Origin: Paludibacteraceae bacterium
Lineage (GTDB): Bacteria > Bacteroidota > Bacteroidia > Bacteroidales > Paludibacteraceae
Direction: 5' to 3'
Assembly (NCBI GenBank): GCA_017550335.1
Contig: JAFZPM010000046.1
Coordinates: 124,001 to 188,000 of the forward strand
DNA length: 64,000 nt
The translations under genes were made by a program, and so were the position numbers. The notes under the pieces are model-generated. The model was not told the DNA's origin, searched no databases, and saw only the letters and a program-made list of their open reading frames with translations. Positions 55,402-62,368 of the stretch are shown in pieces. Numbering within the stretch: the stretch's first letter is position 1; every line of letters begins with the position of its first letter.

Positions 55402-56079
55402 ATGAATTTATTGAATATCACTGATTTGGCGGTTTTCGGTATCCCTATCGTGAATCCGGAAGGTTTCTTTGAGTTGCTTCTTCGTTTCGGACTTAATGTC
55501 TTTGTCACTTCGTTGATTATCGTGTGGCTTTATTATGGCAAGTCCAAAAGACGTGATTATGTCTTCACTTTCACGTTGATCAGCACGACGGTCTTCTTGT
55601 TGATCTTCCTCTTGGGAAGCGAGAAGCTGCAGATCGGTCTGGCGTTGGGTCTCTTCGCCATCTTCGGTATTATCCGTTACCGAACGGACACAGTGCCTAT
55701 CCGTGAGATGACTTACCTCTTCCTTATCATTGGTCTCTCTGTCATCAATGCGTTGGCGGTCAGTGTAAGTTATCTGGAGTTGTTCGCCACCAATGCCCTC
55801 TTTGTCTTCATGACATGGCTGATGGAAAAGACACGTATCGTCTCGAAGAGTTCCTGCAAATTGATTAAATACGAGAAAATTGATTTGATCACTCCTGATA
55901 AGTACGACGAGATGTTGGCTGACATCAAAAAACGTACGGGTCTGAATATTACTAAATGTGAGGTCGGTTATATCGATTTCTTGAAGGATACCGCCTTGAT
56001 AAAAGTGTATTATGAATCCAATTCGCAGGAAATCAATACGATAGATCAAATAACAAGGCCAAAGGATTTTAATGGATAA
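55402..56079 (+). CDS. DUF4956 membrane protein
   Basis: Protein of 225 residues with four hydrophobic segments: FGLNVFVTSLIIVWLYY (about 29-46), VFTFTLISTTVFLLIFLLG (55-73), IGLALGLFAIFGIIRYRTD (78-96) and YLFLIIGLSVINALAVSVSY (104-123), with a fifth weaker one. The motif LGLFAIFGIIRYRTDTVPIREM is the DUF4956 signature (split: LGLFAIFGIIRYRT, VPIREM). A C-terminal cytoplasmic domain of about 80 residues follows. The family is usually linked to VTC-type polymerases and may help deliver or export polyphosphate; not proven. The stop overlaps the next start by 8 bases. Confidence 0.88.
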   Translation: MNLLNITDLAVFGIPIVNPEGFFELLLRFGLNVFVTSLIIVWLYYGKSKRRDYVFTFTLISTTVFLLIFLLGSEKLQIGLALGLFAIFGIIRYRTDTVPIREMTYLFLIIGLSVINALAVSVSYLELFATNALFVFMTWLMEKTRIVSKSSCKLIKYEKIDLITPDKYDEMLADIKKRTGLNITKCEVGYIDFLKDTALIKVYYESNSQEINTIDQITRPKDFNG

Positions 56080-56773
56080 ATTATCTTTCGCATATTTTAG
56101 AAATCGTTTGATAGTCTTGCTTGTCACTTCCTTTTGTTGCTCCAGCATTGCCTGGGCGGGGGGTGACGAGCAGGACTTTACCTCTTCTGTGAGTTTCTCC
56201 GTGTCTAAACGTTTCTTCAAACGTCTGAACGTCGGGCTCACCGAGTCTGTGTCGATGCGTGACAACTCCACTGAATTGGACAAGTTCTACACGAAGGCGG
56301 ATGTCTCCTACAATGTGGTCAAGGGTCTTTTGCGCGTTGGTGCGGACTACTACCTCATCGGTGCGGCGAATAAGAGGGATGACATCTATTTGAACCACCG
56401 CTACGGGGGCTATCTGCGCGTGAAGAGGGATGTGGGACGATTCTCTTTTGGACTGAAGTCCAAGTACCAAATCACCTATCGTCCAGAGAAAAAACCTCAC
56501 AAACAGTACAAGGATGTGTGGAGGAATAAACTGTATGTGTCGACGAAAATCCCTAAGACTCACCTTTACCCATGTGTCGGTGTGGAATCCTTTATCCGTA
56601 CGAACAGTTACAAGGGCACGTGTCTGACGAAGATGAGGTACGAAGGCGGCGCGAAGTATGATTTTAACAAGCATAATTCATTGAAGGGTCTCTTCCGCTA
56701 TGATGACGGTATGAACGTCTCGCGCCCGAAGGATGTCTTCAGTGTGGTTTTGTCATATGATTTAACATTGTGA
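56072..56773 (+). CDS. DUF2490-type outer-membrane barrel protein
   Basis: Protein of 233 residues. A signal peptide (LIVLLVTSFCCSSIAWAGG) is followed by strands of alternating pattern: SVSFSVSKRFFKRLNVGLTE, DKFYTKADVSYNVVKGLLRV, FSFGLKSKYQITYRPEK and FSVVLSYDLTL, ending in a strand with a terminal Leu, as in outer-membrane barrels. This arrangement fits the DUF2490 family. It overlaps the DUF4956 gene by 8 bases and precedes the YejM-like gene by one base, so the four genes are tightly coupled. Role unknown, possibly the outer-membrane partner of the DUF4956 protein. Confidence 0.8.
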   Translation: MDKLSFAYFRNRLIVLLVTSFCCSSIAWAGGDEQDFTSSVSFSVSKRFFKRLNVGLTESVSMRDNSTELDKFYTKADVSYNVVKGLLRVGADYYLIGAANKRDDIYLNHRYGGYLRVKRDVGRFSFGLKSKYQITYRPEKKPHKQYKDVWRNKLYVSTKIPKTHLYPCVGVESFIRTNSYKGTCLTKMRYEGGAKYDFNKHNSLKGLFRYDDGMNVSRPKDVFSVVLSYDLTL

Positions 56774-56774
56774 T

Positions 56775-58631
56775 ATGGGGCAGAACGGGGGAAAAAATGA
56801 ACCGGTTGTGAGTAGGCGAAGGTTGCTGAAGGCGGGTGTGTGGTTCGCTTTCTTCAATGCAGTCTTTGTTTTTCTTATATCGTTGAAGTATTTCGTGCAG
56901 ATACCCGATGCGATTTGGAGTGAACACACGGTCTATCTGACTGCGTATATCCTGGTCCATTTCGTATTCATCTCCTTCCTCCCGATTTTCTTCATTTATC
57001 TTCCCATCACGATCCTTGCCAGAAGCAATCGGGTCAGCCTGATATGCGCTTCGCTCGTGGCTTCGCTTTTCCTGATCATCCTTGCGATGGATGCGTACAT
57101 CTTCTCGCTTTATCGCTTCCATATCAATTCGTACGTCTTGGAGCAGGTGTTCGCTCCGGGGGCGACGCAGGTGTTCGAGTTTACGGTTGCCCAATATTTC
57201 ATGGTGGGGGGTGCCCTGATCTTTTTGCTTGCGGTGGAGGTCTTGCTGTTCAAACTGGCTTTCCGCTTGGCGAATAAGATACCTAACGTAGTCATCTACA
57301 CGTTGATCGTTGTCTTCGGTCTGATGATTTGCTTCGTTCAGTGCAGGCATGCCGTGGCGTTCGCCAAGAACGATCGCCAGTTGATTCTTTTGGACCGGTA
57401 TTTCCCCGCTTGCGTCTCTCTCAATGCGAATTCGTTGCTCTCCGCGCTTGGTGTCGAGGTGGAGCCTACCACTGTCGCTACGAAATATTTGGGTAAGGAA
57501 TATTGTTACCCGAAGAATCCTATGACGAATACGAAATCGGGCAAGAATCTGATCGTCATCGCTTTCGACGCTTGGCGTGTTTCGACGATGGATTCGCTCT
57601 GCTCCCCGAACATATATGATTTCTCGAAACGTTCCTCCCGCTTCCTCCACCATTACAGTGGCAGCAATGGAACGAGGACGGGCGTATTCTCCATGTTCTA
57701 TGGGTTGCCGGGTGTCTATTGGAGGGACTTCTGCGCTCAGTCCATCTCTCCTGTACTCTTCACCACGATGAAGGAGAACGGCTACGATGTACGCCTCTTC
57801 CCGAGCGCATCCATGCTCAATCCTCCGTTGGACAAGTGCGCCTTCTCGATGTTCCCGGATCAGTGTGGTTCGGCGCCTGGTTTGAACGCTTGGCAACGTG
57901 ATGTGAACGTGGCGCAGGCTTTCCTGCAGTACCTGAATAGTAGGGGAGGGGATGGCGCACCATTCTTTTCGTTCCTCTTCTTCGATTCGTTGCATAGTAT
58001 GATTAAACCGGAGGATTACACAGGTCCGTTCCAACCTTCCTGGGACTGCGCCCATTACGAGCGCCTCGGCAAGGATGTGGACCCGACGGAGTTCCTGAAC
58101 CTCTACAAGAATATGGTCTATTACCTGGATTCCCTTGTGGGGGATATCCTGAAGGAGGTCGAGGCGAAGGGATTGCTCGACAATACGGTCATCGTCTTCA
58201 CGGGCGACCATTCACAGGAGTTCGACGACTACCACCACGCTTTCTGGGGTCATAACGGCAACTACTCCGACGCCCAGATGCAGGTGCCTATGGTCTACTT
58301 CAATGGCAAGGATACTATCGTCTCTGATAGATGGACGGCCCATTACGATTTGGTGCCAACGCTGATGAACGATCTCTTTGGCACTACAAACAAACCTTCC
58401 GACTACTCCATCGGCACCTCTCTCTTCGATACGACCGCCCATCGCGATTTCTTGCTGGTGGACAGCTATATCGGGGTGGGTATGATCGATAGTGTGGGTA
58501 CCATCACCAATGTCTATTATGATGGGGACTATTCCATCACCGACCGTAACTTGGACGACCAGTTCGATGTACCTTTCGACCGGGCTTTGTTCAACCGTGC
58601 GGAGGCGCAGATCAAACAGTTCTGGAAGTGA
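56775..58631 (+). CDS. YejM/PbgA/LapC-like membrane protein with sulfatase fold
   Basis: Protein of 618 residues. Five hydrophobic helices span about residues 23-190, followed by a periplasmic alkaline-phosphatase/sulfatase-type domain from about residue 255 (LIVIAFDAWRVSTMDSLCSP, HYSGSNGTRTGVFSMFYGLPG in two parts, VFTGDHSQEFDDYHHAFWGHNG in two parts). This DUF3413 plus sulfatase layout, and the phrase GVFSMFYGLPG, match the E. coli YejM (PbgA, LapC) family, which senses LPS and controls LpxC stability. Whether it has that role in Bacteroidota is unknown. It ends the polyphosphate operon. Confidence 0.88.
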   Translation: MGQNGGKNEPVVSRRRLLKAGVWFAFFNAVFVFLISLKYFVQIPDAIWSEHTVYLTAYILVHFVFISFLPIFFIYLPITILARSNRVSLICASLVASLFLIILAMDAYIFSLYRFHINSYVLEQVFAPGATQVFEFTVAQYFMVGGALIFLLAVEVLLFKLAFRLANKIPNVVIYTLIVVFGLMICFVQCRHAVAFAKNDRQLILLDRYFPACVSLNANSLLSALGVEVEPTTVATKYLGKEYCYPKNPMTNTKSGKNLIVIAFDAWRVSTMDSLCSPNIYDFSKRSSRFLHHYSGSNGTRTGVFSMFYGLPGVYWRDFCAQSISPVLFTTMKENGYDVRLFPSASMLNPPLDKCAFSMFPDQCGSAPGLNAWQRDVNVAQAFLQYLNSRGGDGAPFFSFLFFDSLHSMIKPEDYTGPFQPSWDCAHYERLGKDVDPTEFLNLYKNMVYYLDSLVGDILKEVEAKGLLDNTVIVFTGDHSQEFDDYHHAFWGHNGNYSDAQMQVPMVYFNGKDTIVSDRWTAHYDLVPTLMNDLFGTTNKPSDYSIGTSLFDTTAHRDFLLVDSYIGVGMIDSVGTITNVYYDGDYSITDRNLDDQFDVPFDRALFNRAEAQIKQFWK

Positions 58632-58707
58632 CGGATCTCATGGCTCTTTGAACCGTTAGACGCCATCCGATTTGGGGTACTGGACAATTTTACCGCTCCC
58701 CGAAATC

Positions 58708-58738
58708 CTTAATTCTTAATTCTTAACTCTTAACTCTA
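58708..58738. repeat. AT-rich short tandem repeat, CTTAATT type
   Basis: CTTAATT/CTTAACT units repeated four to five times between the YejM-like gene and the scaffold gene; related to the repeat at 33107-33150. Confidence 0.55.
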
Positions 58739-58823
58739 AAATCGCTTGTTTTTCTCCCAAAAAATCGCTTTTTTTGTGTCCGCAAATTGTGTTTTATTTT
58801 ATTATAACAATAACTAACAGATT

Positions 58824-59525
58824 ATGATTTACACAAAAGAAGTGGAACAGATGTGTTCTGTTGCCAAGGGTCCTAACCATGGACCAGCTCCTATCCCTGA
58901 GGAAGGGAAATGGATTCAAGCAAAAGAGATCAAGGATATTTCAGGTTTGACCCATGGTATTGGATGGTGCGCTCCTCAGCAAGGTGCGTGCAAGTTGACC
59001 CTGAACGTGAAGAAGGGTGTTATCGAGGAGTGCTTGGTGGAGACCATCGGTTGCTCTGGTATGACTCACTCTGCCGCAATGGCATCAGAAATCCTTCCAG
59101 GAAAAACTTTGTTGGAAGCGTTGAATACTGACTTGGTATGCGACGCCATCAATACCGCTATGCGCGAGTTGTTCCTCCAGATCGTTTACGGTCGTACGCA
59201 GTCTGCCTTCTCTGAGGGTGGTTTGGCTGTCGGCGCAGGTTTGGAAGACCTCGGTAAGGGCTTGATCGGTCAGATGGGTACTCTCTATGGAACGAAGGCC
59301 AAGGGTACTCGTTACCTCCAATTGACAGAGGGTTACATCACGAAGATGTTCTTGGACAAGGACGACCAAGTTTGCGGATACGAGTTTGTCCACATGGGTA
59401 AATTCATGGACGCTGTGAAGAAGGGTGTTCCTGCTGACGAGGCTCTCAAGAGCGTGACTGGCACGTACGGACGTACGAAGAAGGAAGACGGTGCTGTAAA
59501 ATCCATCGACCCACGTAAAGAATAA
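58824..59525 (+). CDS. NifU-like iron-sulfur cluster assembly scaffold protein
   Basis: Protein of 233 residues of the NifU N-terminal-type family that accompanies GGGtGRT proteins in anaerobes. Candidate cluster-ligand cysteines are in HGIGWCAPQQGACKLTL (near residues 48-56), VEECLVETIGCSGMTHSAAM (near 71-81) and a later Cys in DLVCDAINTAMREL. No membrane segment, so cytoplasmic. Its strong codon bias suggests high expression. It should work with the GGGtGRT protein at 60017 but is separated from it by a four-helix-bundle gene. Confidence 0.85.
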   Translation: MIYTKEVEQMCSVAKGPNHGPAPIPEEGKWIQAKEIKDISGLTHGIGWCAPQQGACKLTLNVKKGVIEECLVETIGCSGMTHSAAMASEILPGKTLLEALNTDLVCDAINTAMRELFLQIVYGRTQSAFSEGGLAVGAGLEDLGKGLIGQMGTLYGTKAKGTRYLQLTEGYITKMFLDKDDQVCGYEFVHMGKFMDAVKKGVPADEALKSVTGTYGRTKKEDGAVKSIDPRKE

Positions 59526-60014
59526 TTAAGAATTTTGAATTAAGAATTTTTAATTAGTTTCTGTAACATAAATTTTTTATAACATTTTGAATTAGGAGTT
59601 ATTCGGGTGACGCTGAAGTCAAATAACGTTGTTTTAGACAAAAGTTTTGCCTTCTCAATAAGGATTGTCAATATGTATAAACATTTGACATCTGCGGCGG
59701 ACAATAAGGAGTTTATCCTTTCTAAACAAGTTTTGAGGAGTGGAACCAGCATTGGCGCCAATATCCGGGAGTCTAGAAGGGCTCAAAGCCCGAAAGATTT
59801 CGTCAATAAATTGTATATCGCTTTAAAGGAGGCTGATGAAACATCTTATTGGTTAGAGTTGCTGAATAAGACGGGATATCTTCCCGATGATGTTTTCGAG
59901 AGTATATTCTTAGACTGTGAGGAATTGGTTAAACTCTTGACAACCATTATTAAAACGACTCAAAAGAAATATGGTGAGGTAGACGAATAATTCAAAATTC
60001 AAAATTCAAAATTA
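59526..60014 (+). mobile_element. Possible insertion: four-helix-bundle gene within AT-rich inverted repeats
   Basis: The left flank (59526-59556 and TTTTGAATTAGGA near 59586) carries AATTTTGAATT words; the right flank (59991-60014) is TTCAAAATTCAAAATTCAAAATTA, which reads as the reverse complement (given in parts: TTCAAAATTCAAAATT, CAAAATTA). Together they bracket the gene at 59607-59990 and interrupt two functionally linked genes. No transposase is encoded, so mobility is an inference. Confidence 0.4.
59607..59990 (+). CDS. Four-helix-bundle protein, 23S rRNA intervening-sequence (IVS) type
   Basis: Protein of 127 residues. Typical family markers are NVVLDKSFAFSIRIVNMYKHL at the N-terminus (split: NVVLDKSFAFSI, RIVNMYKHL), SKQVLRSGTSIGANIRESRRAQS in the centre (split: SKQVLRSGTSIGANI, RESRRAQS) and ALKEADETSYWLELLNKTGY. 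Members occur within IVS elements of 23S rRNA genes in spirochaetes and as many dispersed copies in Bacteroidota chromosomes; they form pentameric four-helix bundles and may bind nucleic acid. The only reasonable start is the GTG at 59607. It is AT-rich compared with both neighbours. Confidence 0.9.
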   Translation: MTLKSNNVVLDKSFAFSIRIVNMYKHLTSAADNKEFILSKQVLRSGTSIGANIRESRRAQSPKDFVNKLYIALKEADETSYWLELLNKTGYLPDDVFESIFLDCEELVKLLTTIIKTTQKKYGEVDE

Positions 60015-60016
60015 TC

Positions 60017-61036
60017 ATGATTAGAGAAGTTAAATTTGAATCACAAGATCGCCGTATCAAGCAAATCAACGACTGCTTGAAGGCTCACGGTATTAAGTCC
60101 ATCGAGGAAGCTAACAAGATCTGCGACGCTGCAGGTTTGGACCCTTACAAGACTTGCGAGGACACTCAGAAAATCTGTTTCGAAAACGCTAAATGGGCTT
60201 ACGTGGTAGGTACTGCCATCGCCCTGAAGGAAAAGGCGAAGAACGCTGTTGAGGCTGCTAAATATATTGGCGAGGGTCTCCAGTCTTTCTGTATCCCTGG
60301 TTCTGTGGCTGACGACCGTAAGGTGGGTTTGGGTCACGGTAACTTGGCTGCCCGTCTGCTCTCTCCGGACTCTAAGTGCTTCGCTTTCTTGGCTGGTCAC
60401 GAGTCTTTCGCCGCAGCTGAGGGCGCCATCAAGATCGCTACCATGGCTAACAAGTCAAGACCGGCTAACAAGCCTCTCCGTTGCATCTTGAACGGTTTGG
60501 GTAAGGACGCCGCTATGATCATCTCCCGTATCAACGGTTTCACCTATGTACAAACCAAGTTCGACTACTTCACTGGTAAGTTGAAGGTGGTTAAGAAGAT
60601 CGCTTACTCTGACGGTCCTCGTGCCGCTGTGAACTGCTACGGCGCAGACGACGTTCGTGAGGGCGTTGCCATCATGTGGAAAGAGAACGTGGACGTTTCC
60701 ATCACTGGTAACTCTACGAACCCTACTCGTTTCCAACACCCAGTAGCCGGTACTTATAAGAAGGAGCGCGTGCTCGCTGGCAAGCCTTACTTCTCAGTGG
60801 CTTCCGGTGGTGGTACAGGCCGTACTTTGCACCCAGATAACATGGCTGCAGGTCCTGCTTCTTACGGTATGACGGATACTTTGGGCCGTATGCACTCTGA
60901 CGCTCAATTCGCTGGCTCTTCTTCAGTGCCTGCTCACGTTGAGATGATGGGATTCCTCGGAATCGGTAACAACCCGATGGTGGGTTGCACCGTTGCTTGC
61001 GCCGTTGAGGTTGACCTCTTCTTGAACAAGAAATAA
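60017..61036 (+). CDS. GGGtGRT family protein
   Basis: Protein of 339 residues. The family-defining motif is in SVASGGGTGRTLHPDNM near residue 262, and GSVADDRKVGLGHGNLAARLL, split as GSVADDRKVGLGHG and NLAARLL, near residue 97 is also conserved. No membrane segment. The family is found mainly in anaerobes, nearly always next to a NifU-like scaffold, and is thought to take part in iron-sulfur assembly or sulfur metabolism, without a proven reaction. Codon use is strongly biased, indicating high expression. A strong terminator follows. Confidence 0.92.
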   Translation: MIREVKFESQDRRIKQINDCLKAHGIKSIEEANKICDAAGLDPYKTCEDTQKICFENAKWAYVVGTAIALKEKAKNAVEAAKYIGEGLQSFCIPGSVADDRKVGLGHGNLAARLLSPDSKCFAFLAGHESFAAAEGAIKIATMANKSRPANKPLRCILNGLGKDAAMIISRINGFTYVQTKFDYFTGKLKVVKKIAYSDGPRAAVNCYGADDVREGVAIMWKENVDVSITGNSTNPTRFQHPVAGTYKKERVLAGKPYFSVASGGGTGRTLHPDNMAAGPASYGMTDTLGRMHSDAQFAGSSSVPAHVEMMGFLGIGNNPMVGCTVACAVEVDLFLNKK

Positions 61037-61057
61037 TATTCTTGAAATATTTTTCTC

Positions 61058-61091
61058 TCCCGCGGACAAACTAGTCCGCGGGATTTTTTTT
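61058..61091 (+). terminator. Rho-independent terminator after the GGGtGRT gene
   Basis: A perfect 10 bp GC-rich stem, TCCCGCGGAC with GTCCGCGGGA, around a six-base loop (AAACTA), followed by eight or more T. Confidence 0.95.
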
Positions 61092-61174
61092 TTGAGTGGG
61101 CTTCTCATTCGCTCTCCTTCCGCTTTGTTACTCTTGACCTTAGCATCTGCGGAGCGCAAAATCTTTCTGCTATT

Positions 61175-61205
61175 TTTGTTTTTTTAAGAATAATCCATAT
61201 CTTTG
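61175..61205 (+). promoter_or_regulatory. Bacteroidota-type promoter of the PorP/SprF gene
   Basis: TTTG (61175-61178), a 19 bp spacer, TATCTTTG (61198-61205): an exact consensus fit. In the presumed 5' UTR, CGCATT (61231-61236) and AATGCG (61244-61249) can form a small hairpin 17 bases before the ATG. Confidence 0.7.
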
Positions 61206-61266
61206 CCTCACCAAGTATATGCTTTGCTGACGCATTTTTTGCTAATGCGATGAAAAACGTTTGAGA

Positions 61267-62253
61267 ATGATGAAGATAAAATATTGTATCGTTGGACTAT
61301 TGTCGTTATTTGCGTCTTCTTTCTGTGCGTATGCCCAGGAAGATATCGTTGTTAACCAATACCATTTCAACTATTATTTGGTTAACCCGGCCGTGGCAGG
61401 TGCGGAGCGGTGTAGACATTTGATGCTGACGGGCAGGTTCCAATGGGAAGGGGTGGAGGATCATCCGATGACCCAGACGTTGAGCTTCCGCACCCGTATA
61501 TTGAAGAATGTGGGTATCGGAGCGTATGCGTACAATGATAAGAACGGTAACTCTTATCGTCAGGGAGGTGAGGCCACTTTCGCCTATCACATCCCTCTCT
61601 CCGAGAATAGCCACTATATGATGAAGACGCAGTCTATCGACCGACAGTTGTCGTTCGGTCTCTCTGTGATGTTGAATCATTACAATTTCCAAAAGAGATT
61701 GCATGAGGAATATGGATGGCAGGACCCGGCTTTGGGTAATGGCGGTACGGATAAGGGCGTGTACTTGAACGCCAACGCGGGTATTTACTTTATTTGGGAT
61801 CATGTCTTCGCGGGGTTCTCCGCAAAGGACCTTGTCCATACCGAGTTGACCGAGTTGGGTCAGGAAGAGCCAATCCGCCCTCTTACGATGTTCGGTTTCC
61901 TAGGGTATGATTTCAACTTGATCAACGAGATCACCCTTGAACCTTCCTTCATGTTCAAATTCAATACGGAGGATAGCCGTCAGTTGGACTTGAATCTGAA
62001 GTATATGCAGACACTTCCTGACAACAAGGACTTCTCGTACTGGTTGCAGCTCTCATATCGTCACACGTTGGACAATAGTGAGTATAGCCCAGCTCCGTTG
62101 TGTTTATACACTTTGGGCGGCATCCGTTACAAGGGTTTCCATTTGGGGTTGGCTTACGAGTTAGGCTTGACACAATACCAACGCAAGAATTGGGGTTCGT
62201 TTGAGGTGATGTTGGGTTACACTTGGTGTGTGACGAAACATTTCTGTAGATGA
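61267..62253 (+). CDS. PorP/SprF-family type IX secretion membrane protein
   Basis: Protein of 328 residues. Signal peptide MMKIKYCIVGLLSLFASSFCAYAQ, then the PorP/SprF start motif VNQYHFNYYLVNPAVAGAE near residue 30, which reads as the usual 'NPAxAG' block, and RFQWEGVEDHPMTQTLSF. The rest alternates hydrophobic and polar residues as a beta barrel, ending WGSFEVMLGYTW. Such proteins cooperate with the type IX machinery to anchor or export specific surface proteins; the typical partner is encoded next door, which fits the large secreted protein that starts at 62369. In-frame TTG (61261) and ATG (61267, 61270) are alternative starts. Confidence 0.88.
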   Translation: MMKIKYCIVGLLSLFASSFCAYAQEDIVVNQYHFNYYLVNPAVAGAERCRHLMLTGRFQWEGVEDHPMTQTLSFRTRILKNVGIGAYAYNDKNGNSYRQGGEATFAYHIPLSENSHYMMKTQSIDRQLSFGLSVMLNHYNFQKRLHEEYGWQDPALGNGGTDKGVYLNANAGIYFIWDHVFAGFSAKDLVHTELTELGQEEPIRPLTMFGFLGYDFNLINEITLEPSFMFKFNTEDSRQLDLNLKYMQTLPDNKDFSYWLQLSYRHTLDNSEYSPAPLCLYTLGGIRYKGFHLGLAYELGLTQYQRKNWGSFEVMLGYTWCVTKHFCR

Positions 62254-62368
62254 TAATGAGAAGGAATGGGTTTAGTTGTTCTTTTTTTGTGAATGTATTT
62301 GATTCCCAATATTTGCCATTGGTTCAAGTTATAGTAATTTGTCGAAAAAAATGATAGGGTTTAAAAAC

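Noticed and set aside
56739..58211. 490-codon minus-strand open frame opposite the YejM-like gene
   Set aside because: Rich in Arg, His, Glu and Asp without domains; the plus strand encodes a recognisable membrane protein.
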